NCBI GenBank assembly: GCA_963573385.1
Contig: CAUYLG010070452.1
Span: 124,001 to 188,000 of the forward strand
Direction of reading: 5' to 3'
Source: Cacajao melanocephalus
Lineage: Eukaryota > Chordata > Mammalia > Primates > Pitheciidae
DNA length: 64,000 bases
Shown: positions 19,060 to 37,908 of the stretch, in pieces
Numbering within the stretch: position 1 is the stretch's first letter
Layout of the letters: each line of letters begins with the position of its first letter
The notes under the pieces: generated by a model
Databases searched by the model: none
What the model was told of the DNA's origin: nothing
Seen by the model: only the letters and a program-made list of their open reading frames with translations
Made by a program: the position numbers and the translations under genes

Positions 19060-22080
<3,021 letters not shown>

Positions 22081-22139
22081 GAGGCCTCTCCACAAATGAA
22101 ATGGATATGGGACCATTTTATGTTAGCTTAGAAAATACT

Positions 22140-23346
<1,207 letters not shown>

Positions 23347-23552
23347 TCTTTGTATCTTAATAGTATAGTATACTTGATATGTGCCATGTATGAGAAATTT
23401 GAAGTACACAGTATATTAGTGAGAAAGCAAAGTACAGAAAACTGTATGGCTTGCTGCCTTTTGTGTTTGAGGAGAAGAAATAATACGTATTTATGCAGAT
23501 ATTTTATATGTATTTCTATATTATGTGTTTTTATATATATAGTTTTTAAGTT

Positions 23553-23673
23553 TTTGTCCAGATGGGTTTCGCTATGTTGCCAGCCTGGTCTCGAATTCCT
23601 GGTCTCAAGCGATCTTCCTGCCTCAGTCTTCCATGGTGCTGAGATTACAGGCATGAGCCACTGTGCCCAGCCA
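23553..23673 (-). mobile_element. Alu left-arm fragment
   Basis: Antisense monomer-like piece (cagatgggtttcgctatgtt to ctgtgcccagcc). Confidence 0.8.
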
Positions 23674-24262
23674 ATATATTTTATATAATATGTATATTTT
23701 GCAAATAAACTACAAACTACAAACCTGAAGAAAAAGTTACAAACTGAAAAATGAATACCTATGGAGATAGGAGTGAATAGGGTGTAAGAGCTAAAGATAG
23801 AGACAAGGCTTCTTCACGTATACCTTTTTATGAAGTTTTGACTTTTGGATAAACAGGAGTAATTTACATACTCAAAGATAAATAAAAGCACATTCTGAAA
23901 TTGAAAGCAAAGAAGAAATCAACCTAAGTTTATATCTAATGGGTAACTTCACTGAGTAGAAAAACTCATTCTTTCAAGAAACTTTGGAATGCAGTAATAT
24001 GACTACATCTTTAGTGAGATTTGTTTCTTTTTTAGGACAAAAAACTTAAGATGACAGATGTCACCCATTAATTTCCACAGTAGTAATATTGGTGTTATTT
24101 CCAATCTATTTTGTGGGAATAGATTCAAATAGTTGTAGGATAAAGCAAAAATAAATTGTTAAAGTTACTGGGAACCAAAATTTCCAGTTTAAGAAATGAT
24201 GATAACAAATCAAAGTAGTTATATAAAACTCCCCATAATGATAGATATATATTGAAAATATC
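23674..24262. other. AT-rich sequence, nothing recognised
   Basis: No gene or clear repeat. Confidence 0.3.
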
Positions 24263-24659
<397 letters not shown>

Positions 24660-24734
24660 CTACAGGTAAGATTCAGGCATGTGAACATAGGAAAGGATAT
24701 TCTGCCTAGAATAAGCAAACACTTGAATAGCATG

Positions 24735-25250
24735 GATAAGAGCACGCAACGACCATTCCGTTCGCTGTCTCCATCTGATGATTCATGCATCACACTGGAT
24801 GATTCCACTTGTCACACAGTACTTATCCTGTTGTAAGCGACTTATGTCACTTAGCATATTCTCAAGGTGCATTCGTGTTGTAGCATGTGACAGAATCTCC
24901 TTTCTTTTGAATGCCTGAATAACAGTCCACCATATGGGCATTCCCCATTGTGTTGATGACTTCCTCCACTGATGGACATCTGTGTTGGTTCCACTTTTAG
25001 CTACTGTGAATAAGGTTGCTAAGAACATGGGTGTACAAATGCCTCTTCAAGACCCTGCTTTCCATTCTTTTGGGCATATACCCAGAAGTGGAATTACTAG
25101 ATCGTATGATAATTCTATTTTTAATTTTTTGAGGAACCCCCTTACCACTCTCCATAGCAGCTGCACCATTTAACATTCTCACTAACAGTTCTCCACATTC
25201 TCACCAACACTTGTTATTTTCTGGGTTTTCTATAGTAGCCATTCTAAATG
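24735..25250 (-). mobile_element. Antisense old L1 3' region
   Basis: Strings such as ttgggcatatacccagaagt and gcaccatttaacattctcac are old L1 3' sequence on the opposite strand. Confidence 0.75.
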
Positions 25251-25544
25251 ATGTGCAGGGGTAAGCATCCTTTTCCAAAGGTGGCTTCAGGGAGTCCCCA
25301 AACTTTGCAACCAATAGCCTATCTAACACAGGACCTGAGAATCATCAGGATTTATAGCAAAACCATGAAAATGAAATAAATTGCCAAAGAAGACAGAATC
25401 AATGGAGAAAAACAGAGAGCCATGGACTGGTCCTTCAGAAATTTTTCTATTTAAAGTGTGAAAAGAAAGGAAAGGAAGAGATGCAATGGAGGGAGAGGTG
25501 GGAAAGGAAAGAATCGCAGAAGCCAAGCATGTGTGTCCTGGGAT
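25251..25544. other. Unique spacer
   Basis: No supported feature. Purine-rich toward 25,450-25,520. Confidence 0.3.
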
Positions 25545-25870
25545 TTCCTAACAAAGCATCACAGATGGATGGCTTAAGACAAAAGAAATTTACTCTCTGG
25601 CAGTTCTAGAGGCCAGAAGTCTGAAATCAAAGGAGTCAGCAAGGCCACGCCCCTTCCTGGCTTCTGCTGGCGGCTGCCAATCCTTCCCGCTCCGTGTTTT
25701 GCAGCCTCATCACTCTGATCTGTGCCTGTGTCCTCACAGGGCGTTCTCCCTGAGTGTCTCTGTCTTTGCCTGGCATTTCCTCTAGTTAGAAGGTCACCAG
25801 TCATTGATTAGGGCCCACCCTATTCCAGTGTCAGCTCCTCTTAACTTGATGACATCTGCAAAGACTAAGC
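25545..25870 (+). mobile_element. Medium-reiterated repeat, LTR-like
   Basis: The sequence with aaagcatcacagatggatgg, gcagttctagaggccagaag, cctgtgtcctcacagggcg and gattagggcccaccctattc belongs to a widespread mammalian repeat. It carries no gene. I do not commit to a subfamily. Confidence 0.5.
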
Positions 25871-26086
25871 ATGGACCACAGGCCACGGAGTCACAAAGGA
25901 GAATGTATGGCATTCGCAGTCCTTTAAAACCATTTGCTCGATCTTCCATGTCTAATTTTCACACAGAACCACCGTAACACCAAACTATTTACCAGTTTGG
26001 CCAAATCCTTCATGAAGGAGGGTTTCTGTGAAAACTCCTTCCTAATTATAGGCATTAAATCTTCATGCTATAAAAACATGATTTCA

Positions 26087-26522
<436 letters not shown>

Positions 26523-26973
26523 TATTAATTAAATTTAATTTTTTTTTAAAAAGATGGTTTCAATGGACTGTTGCTTTATCTCCACAATACAATCACATGT
26601 AGATGGCAAGTTTCCTAGTGACGGTGGTAAAGAATGTTATCAGCTCACTAAAACCAGCAGTTTCCAGATCCTACATAGACTGAATCAGAAATACTCTGGC
26701 AGATGAGCAGTGAGGAAAGAAAAAAGGAAAAGAAAACAACAAAAAAGTGAATACTCAATCAGCAAACGCACGCAAGTGTCACTGGCATCTCATCACAGTC
26801 TCTCCTCTCCACTAGGGACATACGAATCTGGACACCAGATGCTCATTTTCTTCCTATGAGAGACCATCCTTGGAGAAAGAGAGTGACTCTCTGGCCCTGT
26901 CATCCCTGCTTCTCAGAGACACAGAGCCTCCTAGAAGCTGGACCTGGCCCCTCTAAGCCTTCATTCCCTTTAC
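26523..26973. other. Unique sequence, nothing recognised
   Basis: Repeat-free. Together with the sequence to 28,670 it is one of the longer repeat-free stretches of the window. Confidence 0.3.
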
Positions 26974-27152
26974 CTCCTCCAGGGAGTCAGCACTTCTGAA
27001 GCTCAGGACACTCAATACACCTCTTCCATTCTCATCAGGTGGTCCGGTCTGCTCTCCTGGCTGGGGGGAAGCCAGCGTCTCTTGTGAACTTCCAATCACT
27101 TTGAAAGCCCTTCCGAGGCTCTTTTCTGAATCTGACATGCTTGGGGTCCTCT
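26974..27152 (-). other. Unidentified exon-like open segment
   Basis: Read on the minus strand, a good acceptor (cactttgttctatttcacag) precedes 179 bp that stay open and end at a donor (ggag|gtaaag). In the open frame it reads SMSDSEKSLGRAFKVIG and later GVLSVLSFRSADSLEEV, which has normal protein composition. I do not recognise the family. No partner exon could be joined, so this may be a chance open segment or an exon of a non-coding RNA. Confidence 0.25.
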
Positions 27153-28670
27153 CTGTGAAATAGAACAAAGTGAATCTGAATGGCAGTTTTGCCCCCACAT
27201 CCTTTAAGGACTTGGCCTCCCAGGGGTTGGGCTGAGACTCAAGGCTGGAGGCTCCACTGGGGACAACCCCAAGTGAGGTCGGAGTGCTCAGAAGCCTGGG
27301 ACGCCCACCTGGCACTGTCCCTTTCCCCTAGCAAGAGAGGGCTTTCAGTCCAGCCACACTTTCTCCTGCCATAAAAGGTACCAGTGGACACCATGGGGCC
27401 ATCAGCCAGTGCTGAGCTGGACAGCGACTCTTCCCTGGGGACCTCTGGGCTGCAGACACTCACCTCAGAGAGACTGGTTCTGCCCCCACCCTCAAGGTAC
27501 TGGCAGGAGAAATACCATCACCATTCAATGCCCAGGATCCTCACAGCCATCACTTGCAGGGGCTCACCTTGGGGGGGTTCTATTGCACCCACTTCACGCA
27601 AAGACCCCTCTAGCTTGCTGGCACTCTGCTCTTGCCCTCTGGGGAACACCATAGCCTGTAAAGTCTGGTGACAAGAGCCCTCAGTTCTTATTAGTCAGGG
27701 ACAGTGGGACCACTGTGTCCCCCTCTCCACCACTATCAACCTTCCAAGGGGCCACTTCACTCCGTTTCACAGAACTGAAAGTGCTGGTAAGTTTCTGACT
27801 CTCCTGGGATGCCTTGGCTCAGCCAGATAGGATGGGGGCACTGGTTTTGTAGCACTTAATCTTGAAGACATCATTCTCTGCAGGATCTGGGCTCATTCCC
27901 TCCATTGTCAACCTCCTGGTGTCTCTCCTCTGCTCTCAAGCTTCCATCTACTGCCCAGAAGATGCATGGCCATAGACACCCACACAGGGCTGACTTCAGC
28001 CTGTTTTTGTCATCAGTGCCCGATTTACGGACAAGAAAGTCCTTGAGAAAGCACTGCTGCCAGCTGGGCTGAGAGACCTGTGACCTTTCATATTGCAGGC
28101 ATTTCACCTCTGTTTATGGTCACCAGAAGGGAATGCCGTGTGCATCTGAGCTTCAGAGGCAGCAAGGTCTGAACATTTCGGAGTCAGGAACACACTAGAC
28201 CCTCCCAGCTTCGCACCAGGAAGAAGCTGCAAGCTTTGGGGTTTGAGGGGGTCTCCCAAACTTAGGCACAGAGGCCTAAAACTTTAGGAGAAGACGCCAA
28301 GGAGCCACCCTTCTCCAGGTCACTTGTGAATTTCAAATTTGGTGCATAATTGGGGGAGTACTGTGGCATTTTAGGTAAATGTCTGTCATTTAATGGAATG
28401 GAAATTTCCACGCAACTCAGGTTCTGGGTCAGAGGGCTACAGGGGTGGGAGGGGGCGAGTTCTAGGCAATAACTGGAATTTCTCTTTGTTTTGAGAATTC
28501 GACACGTGTTCTCCTTGAATGAACAGTACAGATCTTGAAATAATTTTCCCCCATCACCATCAGACACCTGCCACCCTAACTTCCTTGGCTGGTTGCAGCT
28601 TTCAAGGCAGATAGATATTCAGCCACTTGGCAGGACCCAACATTCTCAACTCTTCTTCCTAAGCTGCCTT
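27153..28670. other. Repeat-free sequence, nothing recognised
   Basis: Moderately GC-rich unique DNA without Alu or L1 for about 1.5 kb. Open frames on both strands overlap and none has family similarity. Confidence 0.3.
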
Positions 28671-28962
28671 CTTATTTATTTATTTATTTATTTGAGACTG
28701 AGTATCTCTCTCTTTTGCTCAGGCTAGAGTACAGTGGCACAATCTCAACTCAAACCCCTGCCTTCTCAGTTCAAGCTATCTTCCTGCCTCAGCTGAGATT
28801 ACGTGCTCCCACCACCATACCCAGCTAGGTTTTGTATTTTTAGTGGAGATGGGGTTTCACCATGTTGGCCACACTGGTCTCAAACTCCTGACCTCAAGGA
28901 ATCCTCCCCCGTCGAACTCCCAAAGTCCTGGGATTACAGGAGTGAGCCACTGCACCCAGTTC
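28671..28962 (-). mobile_element. Old Alu with (TTTA)n
   Basis: A diverged antisense Alu preceded by (ttta)5. Its middle has lost several bases (ctgcctcagctgagattacg). Confidence 0.85.
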
Positions 28963-29244
28963 CAAGTTTTCTTCTTCATCACATCCTCTGTCCTTCCCCT
29001 GACTTCCTATAGACCCTGCCTCATGTGGACGGGCAGAATGTGGGCTTGAGCCATTCCTCCAGGTCTTCTGGGTCCCTCAGACCCAGCAAGCTGCTGACTT
29101 CCCGCCTCCTCTTCTCCAGTTGGCTTGGTCATAACCAGTCTGGGGTTGGTTGATTATGAAGCCCTGCCTTAGAGGTTCTGGAAGCAGAAGTGCTCTGGAG
29201 CTCTCCGTGGCCTTTCAGTGTGCTGCGGCACACTGAGGGAGAAG

Positions 29245-32200
29245 AAAAACTTCTAAAAGTTTTGGAAACTTATTTAAGGGAATAATTAAGGAAATTTTCC
29301 CTGGCCTTGCTAGAGATCTAGATATCCACATACAAGAAGCTCAAAGAACTCCTGGTAAATCCATTGCAAAAAGATCATCACCAAGCTACATGGTCATCAG
29401 GCTATCTAAAGTCAATACGAAGGAAAGAATTTTAACAGCTGTGAGATAAAATCATCAGGTAACCTATAAAGAAAAACCTGTCAGACTAACAGCAGATTTC
29501 TCAGCAGAAACCTTTCAAGCCAGAAGGAGTTGAGGTCCTATCTTCAGCCTCCTTAAGCAAAGTAATTCTCTGCTAAGAAATTTGTATCCAGCAAAACTAA
29601 GCTCCATAAATGAAGGGCAGATATAGTATTTTTCAGACAAATAATGAGGATATTTACCATTACCAGACCAGCACTACAATAAATGTTAAAAGATGTTCTA
29701 AATCTTGAAAACAAAACTTGACACGTACCAAAATAGAACCTTCTTAAAGCATAAACCTCATAGGACCTACAAAACAATAACACAGTGAAATAAAACCAAG
29801 TATCTAGTAACAACTAATATGATGAACAGTATCTCACATCTCAATATTAACATTGAATGTAAATGGCCTAGATGCTGTGTTTAAAAGACAAAGAACGGAA
29901 GAATGGATTTAAAAAATTTAAAACACCAACCAAATATCTGCTGTCTTCAAGAGACTTACCTAACACATAAGGGCTCACATAACTCAAGGTAAAGGGGTGG
30001 AAAAAAAGATATTCCACACAGATGGAAACAAAAAGCAAGCAGGAATAGCTTTTCTTATATCAGACAAAATAAACTTTAAAGCAACAAGTTTTTTTTTAAA
30101 AAAGGAAGAACATTATATAATGATAAAAGGATTAATCCAACAAAAAGATATTACAATCCTAATTTTACATGCACCTAACACTGGAGCTCCCAGATTTATA
30201 AAACAGTTACTACTAGGCCTGAGAAATAAGATAGACAGCAATATAATAATAGTGGGGGACTTCAATATTCCACTGACAGTGCTAGACAGTTATCAAGACA
30301 GAAGTCAACAAAGAAACAGTGGCTTAAACTATACCTTAAAATAAATGAAGCTAACAGATATTTATGAAGCATTCTTCCCAAAAACTGCAGAATATAAACT
30401 TTCCTCCTCAGCATGTGGAACATTCTCCAACATAGACCATATGATAGGCCATAAAACTATCTTAATACAATTAAGAAAATAAAAATAATATCAAGTATCT
30501 TCTCAGACTCCAGTAGAATAAAACTGGAAATCATTTCCATGTATTCAAAACTATACAAATACATGGAAATAAAATAATCTGCTCTTGAATACTTTGGAGG
30601 TTAACAATGAAATCAAGATGGAAATTTAAAAATTCTTTGTAATGAATGATAATAGTGACAAAATTGATCAAAACCTCTGGGATACAACAAAAGAAGTGCT
30701 AAGAGGAAAGTTCATAGCATTAAATGCCTACATAAAAAAAAATCTGAAAGATCACCAATTGACAACCTAATGTCACATCTCCAGGAACTAGGTAAATAAG
30801 AACAAACTAAACTCAAACCCAGCAGAAGAAAAGAAATAACAAAGATCAGAGCAGAACTAAATAAAATTAAAACCAAAAACTTACAATGAATGAAACAAAA
30901 AGCTGGTTCTTTGAAAAGATAAAATTGATAGACCATTAGCAAGATTAACCTAGAAAAGAAGAGAGAAGATCCAAATAAGCTTAATTAGAAATGAAACTGG
31001 GATATTACAACTGATACCACAGAAATACAAAAGATCACTTAAGGTTACCATGAAAACCTTTACAAGCACAAAGTAGAAAATCTAGAGAAAGTTGATAAAT
31101 TCCTGGAAACAAATAACCCTCCAAGATTAAATCAGGAAGAAACAAAAATCCTGAACAGACCAATAACAAGCAGCAAGATTAAATCAGTAATTTTTAAAAA
31201 TTGCCAATAACAAAAAAGTCCAGGACCAGAAGAAATCACAGCTGAATTCTACTAGACATTCAAAGAACTGGTACCAATCCTACTGAACTATTCCAAAAGA
31301 CAGAGAAAGAGAGAATCCTCTCTAAATCATTCTATGAAGCCAGTATCACTCTAATGCCAAAATCAGGAAAGAACATAACAAATAAAAAAAACTACAGACC
31401 AATATCCCTGATAAGCATAGATATAAAAATCCTCAAGATTCTAGCCAACCAAATCCAACAGCACAACAAAAATATAATACATCATTATCAAGTAGGTTTC
31501 AGCCCAGGGATGCAGGGATGGTTTAACATACACAAGTCAATAAATGTGATACATCACATAAACAGAATTAAAAACAGAAACCATATGACCATCTCCACAG
31601 AGGAAGAAAAAGCATTTAATAAAATCCAGCATCCCTTTCTGATAAAAACCCTCGACAAAATAGGAATAGAGGGACTTACCTCAAAGTAATAAAAGCCATA
31701 TGTGACAAACCCACAGCCAACATTATACTGAATGAGGAAAAGTTGAAAGCATTTTCCCTGAGAACCAGAATAAGACAAGGATGCCCACATTCAGAACTTC
31801 TATTCAACACAGTACTGGAAGTCCTAGTCAGAGCAATCAGGTAAGAGAAAGAAATAAAGGACATTCAAATTGGAAAGAGGAAGTCAAATTGTCACTGTTC
31901 ACTGATATGATCATATACCTAGAAAACCCTAAAGACTCAGCCAAAAAGCTTCAGAATTTGTTGATCTGATCAACAAATTCAATGAAGCCTCAGGTTACAA
32001 AATTAACGTACATAAATCAGTAGCACTGCTACACACCAATGACCAAGCTGATAACCAAATCAAGAACTCAATCCTTTTTACAACAGCTGCAAAAAAAAAA
32101 ACAAACAAAAACAAAACAAAACAAAACAAAACAAAATCCTATACTTAACCATAGAGGTGAAATATCTCTACAAGGAAAACTACAAAACACTGCTGAATGA

Positions 32201-33795
32201 AAGCATAGATAACACAAACAAATGAAAACACATCCCATGCTCATATCCCATGCTCATATCCCATGCTCACTGATGGGAAAAAGTCCGTATAGTGAAAATG
32301 ACCATGTTGCCCAAAGCTGTCTACAGATTCAATGCAATTCCCATCAAAACACTATCATTATTCTTCACAGAACTAGAAAAAAAAGCAATCCTAAAATGTA
32401 TATGGAACCAAAAAAGGAGACCACATAGCCAAAGCAATATTAAGCAAAACGAACAAATCTGGAGGCATCACATTACCTGACTTCAAATTATACTGCAAGG
32501 CTATAGTTAATAAAACAGCATGGTACTGGTACTGGTATAAAAATAGGCACATAAACCAAGCCAAATACTTACAGCCAACTGATCTTTGACAAAACATACA
32601 AAAACATAAATTGGGGAAAAGACACCCTATTCAATAAATGGTGCTGGTATGCCACATGTAAAAGAATGATACTGGATCCTCATCTTTCACATGATACAAA
32701 AATCAACTCAAGATGGATTGACTTAAATCTAAGACCTGACATCATAAAAATTCTAGAAGAAAATTTAAACTAAAAAGCTTCTACACCACAAAAGAAATAA
32801 TCAGCAGAGTAAACAGACAACCCACAGAGTCGGAGAAAATATTGCAAACTATGCATCTGACAAAGGACTAGTATCTAGAATCTACAAGGCACTCAAGCAA
32901 ACTACCAAGAAAAAATGAATAATCCCATCAAAAAGTGGGAAAGGACATTTCTCAAAAGAAAACAGACAAACAGCCAACAAACATACAAAAAAAAAATTCT
33001 CGACATCACTAATCCATGGAAATGGAAGTTAAAACCACAATGAAATACTTCATTACTCCTGCAAGAATGGCCATAATTAAAAGGTCAAAAAAACAATAGA
33101 TGTTGGTTTAGATATGATGAAAAGGAAACACTTTTACACCGCTGGTAGTAACTTAAATCAGTGCAACCACTATGGAAAACCGAATGGAGATTCTTAAAAG
33201 AATCTCCAGGCTACACAAATAGAACTACCATTTGACCCAGCAATCCCACTACTGGGTATCTACCCAAAGGAAAGGGACTCCATGTATGAAAGCAACACAT
33301 GCGCATGCATGTTTATAGCAGCACAATTCACAATTGCAAAGATATGGAACCAACCTAAGTGCCCATCAACCAACAAGTGGATAAAGAAAATGTGGTGTAT
33401 ATACAACCATGGAATACTACTCATCCATAAAAAAGAACAAAATAATGTTATTTGCAGCAAACTTGGATGGAGCTGGAGGGCCATTAAGTGAAGTAACTTG
33501 GGAATGGAAAACCAAATGTTATGTGTTCTCACTTATAAGTGAGAGAAATGGAAAACCAAATGTTATGTGTTCTCACTTATAAGCTATGAGGACACAAAGG
33601 TATAACAGTGATATAATGAAATTTAAGGGACTGGGGGGGTGTTTGGGAGGGAGTTGAGGGATAAAAGACTACATATTAGGTACTGTATGCACTGCTTGGG
33701 TGACAGGTGCACTCGAATCTCAGAAATCACCGCTAAAGAACTTATCTATGTAACCGAAAACCACCTGTACCCAAAAAATTTTTGAAATAAAAAGT
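29245..33795 (+). mobile_element. 5'-truncated L1, dead
   Basis: The element begins in the end of ORF1 and runs through ORF2 to the 3' UTR. ORF2 endonuclease text lies at about 29,990-30,330 (IIIVGDFNIPL) and reverse-transcriptase text at 31,350-31,970 ([29 protein letters not shown]). The frame is broken many times. The catalytic FADD motif region reads LFTDMIIYLENP, with a codon and one Asp lost, so it cannot copy itself. A 13-bp unit (tcccatgctcata) is repeated three times at 32,233. A 37-bp stretch of the 3' UTR is repeated at 33,503-33,539 and 33,547-33,583. The style fits an old primate or late mammalian L1. Confidence 0.9.
32090..32136 (+). repeat. (CAAAA)n run within the L1
   Basis: A-rich simple repeat expanded inside L1 ORF2. 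Confidence 0.8.
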
Positions 33796-34385
33796 GCATC
33801 AAAAATAAGAAAATACACAGAGAAGAAAAAAGAATAAAAAAACAATGAAGCAATCCTACAGGATCTAGAAGGTAGCCTAAAGGGGTAAATCTAAGGGTTA
33901 TTAGCCTTAAAGAGGAGGTAGAGAAAAAGGTAGGGATAGAAAGTTTATTCAAAGTGAAAATAACAGAGTTTCCCATACCTAGAGAAAGATATCAATATCC
34001 AAGGACAAGACAATTATAGAACACCAAGCAGATTTAACCCAAAGAAGACTACCTCAAGGCATTTATAGTCAGATTCCTGAAGGTCAAGGATAAAGATCCT
34101 AAAAGCAGCAAGATAAAAGAAACAAATAACATACAATGGAGCTCCACTATGTCTGACAACAGACTTTTCAGTGGAAACCTTACAGGCCAGGAGAAAGTGA
34201 CATGGCATATTTTAAGTGCTGAAGGAAAAATACTTACCCTAGAATAGTATATCTAATGAAAATATCCTTCAAATATGAAGGAGAAATAAAGACTTTCCCA
34301 AAGAAACAGAATGCATGCCTGTATCAAAATATCTCATATAACCCATAAATACATACACCTTTGTACCCACAAAAATTTTAATTTA
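33796..34385 (+). mobile_element. Second L1 fragment
   Basis: Sequence typical of the ORF1 end (cttttcagtggaaaccttac, caaatatgaaggagaaataa) joins abruptly at about 34,310 to a 3' end ending in cacaaaaatttt. It is therefore an internally deleted or composite L1. Confidence 0.65.
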
Positions 34386-35110
34386 CTATTAAAATTAATT
34401 TTTTAAAAATCAGGGACTACAGAGAAACCTGACCTGTTACAAAACAAATTAAAATTCATGTTATGGGATTAAGATGTACTCATTAAGTCATCCTCAACTA
34501 AGAGGCAGAAGGAGTTGTTCTCTCTGCTAAAAATACCTTGTGGGGCTGGTTGCAACTCTGGCACATCACTGCGTGGCAGTTGATAGCTCGGAACCAAATG
34601 AGTTCTTGGTGTGTCCTTCAGCATCAGTGGGCAAGATATACCCAAGGACAACCACACTGGAAAAGGCAGGTGCCAGTTTTTGTTTTTTTCTCTCTGCAAC
34701 CTGAAATTTCAGATCTGAGGCCACTGACCAATCTCTAGAACCCTGTGGTTTGACAGTGACCCAATTCCCTCTGTAACTGGCGCTGGTGGTGGCAGCCACA
34801 GCAAGCACCCCAAAGAACTGGAAGATGAAGAGAATGGAATTGGCCTGTGATGGTGCAACTCAGAAAACAATACATGGATCATAAGTGAGAAGTGCAAGGC
34901 ACCTTGCTCCAGGGCCTGAATGGCATGGAGTCTAGAGACAGAATGGGTGGACCAAAGCCGAAGGGAGAGGTGCTCTGGAGTCAAAGCACACACTGCCCAT
35001 AGCCAGCCAGGCACTGTGGGGGAACCATACTGCAATCCAGGAACGAGAGGAAAGGGCTTGTTGGGGAGGCTGTTCGTGGTTTTGGAATGGGACACAGGTA
35101 TATCTCAGCT
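34386..35110. other. Unique sequence, nothing recognised
   Basis: Open frames on both strands mirror each other and lack splice sites or family similarity. Confidence 0.3.
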
Positions 35111-35139
35111 CCAGTTCAGCCACCGCCAAAGTACTGAGT

Positions 35140-35290
35140 TGAACGTCCCTATGCCTCAGTTTCCTCATTGCCAAATAAAGATGGTATCCACCTCATCGGG
35201 TTACTGTCACAACACACGAAGCCTTTAATACAGAGCCTGTTTCAAAGCAGGCACTCAGTCAGTATTAGTGAATAAAAATATGAAAGCCCG
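35140..35290 (+). mobile_element. MIR
   Basis: cctcagtttcctcattgcc, the tcatcgggttactgtcacaa block and gcaggcactcagtcagtatt follow the MIR order. Confidence 0.65.
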
Positions 35291-36258
35291 CACCCTGATC
35301 GTAATCCTAGACTGTGAGCTTGATTCAGGGGAGTTTGCCTGGGAGGAGGTTTCACTCACCTCCCCTGACAAGATCTGGATGCTAAGTCTACAGAATGCTG
35401 GACTGGAACCAGGACCCCCAAGTTAAGCCCTCACCCCACACCCCCTCTATACTGCTCACACCTGCCCCTGAGCCCCTCCCCAACTGAAATTTTCCACACC
35501 TGAGTACGTTTCCGCATCTTTGAACAATCTCTGGACTTCTGGTTTGGAAAACAGCCAAATGCACTGACACTTTTTAAATGTTTCCCAATTCAGTTTTTCT
35601 ACTTCCAAGAAAGTTCTTCCAAAACAAAGTAGTGAAAAGGCCAAGTAACTTAGACAACTGTGAAAGGAATACCTTTGTTAGGATCATAAATATATTTCCA
35701 AATATTTGGACATATGTTCTATTCGGACTAAAAGTCTTGCAACAGAAAAGGATAATCAGCCCCTTCAATAATTAGGGTTCTGTTTTTACTTCTTTGATAA
35801 GATAGAACACCCTTAGAGGCTAAGAGAAGATTCTGTATCTTTATCAAAATTGTCAATATGCAATTAGTTGTTGACTGACTTTAGGCTCCTTTTGTATAAT
35901 GCAAGGATGTGCATTCAAACAATAAATGCACAACATTTCGCCCAAAATAAAGTTATCTTGGATAAAAGCTTTATAAATGATACACTAATTAACTCACCAA
36001 TTGATGAGCAGGGTTTTTGTCTGTTTTCCTCCATCTGGTTGACAAATACCTCTTCCCACCTTCTGATGTCAACTAGCAATACCCTAACTCAGCATAGCCA
36101 GGGGACCTCGGGGGGCAGCGACCTCGTATCAAGAAGCTTGTCTTTTATCACCACCTAGTGGCCATTCTCTATTATTACAATGTACTAGGCCACTACACAC
36201 CTACTTGCTGTGCTTGCACAGGTATGACAGTTAAATGAGGTGGGGTTTTTTGTTTTGT
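35291..36258. other. Unique sequence, nothing recognised
   Basis: No gene, RNA or clear repeat. Confidence 0.3.
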
Positions 36259-36864
<606 letters not shown>

Positions 36865-37649
36865 GTAAATATTTTTCAAGGATCTTTGCAGGCAATACAG
36901 TTCATTCTCTTCCTATACCTTTCACATTTCATTGAAAAAACTAAGAACTCAAAGACAACCACAAACCAAAGAAAGATGGCAGTCCAAAGAAACAAGACGG
37001 AGCCTGGGAGGGGAGGGAAGGGAAAGGAGAGTGTATTGTTCAGTGGCTGGAAAAAAATACTCTCAAATTTTCGTGTAGTTGCTTTTCTAATGAAAAAATG
37101 AAAGTTCTTTTGCGTGTTCAGGCCCCCCTTATACTACTAAACCAAGCTCTTTGAACTTCATTCACTTCAGATCATCATGCAATTATTCCATTTCTCTGGT
37201 CTCTTCTGGACTTTTCCAAAATGATTTTTGCTTGTTCACTTGGGGTTTTGAGTTATTGTTTTTTACAGATTCACAATGCTGCTTAGTTTCTAGAAGCTTC
37301 CTATATTGAAAAGCATTCAGACTTTTTTAACCGTACAGTCCATATTTGGGATTCTCCTCACTGCGCCACTGGATTACTAACCATGGAAGGTTGGAGGGAC
37401 AGCAGAAGCCAAAACTAGAAGAGAACTGATAGCATTCATAGGGTACTCTTGATCTAAGTGATTAGATTTCAATGATACTTTAAAGAAAATGAAATGGGAG
37501 CAAATAAAAATACTCTCCTAAGACGTTAACGTATCTGACTACAAGAAAACAATGTAAGAAAAAAATAATTCAATTTAAATAAGTGGTCTGGATCTTTATC
37601 TTTGCTTATTGTCAGCATAGATATTTATTTTAATTTTTAAAATATGAGA
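36865..37649. other. AT-rich sequence, nothing recognised
   Basis: No gene or clear repeat is visible. Confidence 0.3.

Positions 37650-37908
<259 letters not shown>

Noticed and set aside
29997..31969. Reverse-transcriptase-like frames as possible retrovirus genes
   Set aside because: Sequence and order are those of L1 ORF2 (GDFN endonuclease, then RT) with an L1 3' UTR. There are no LTRs, gag or env.
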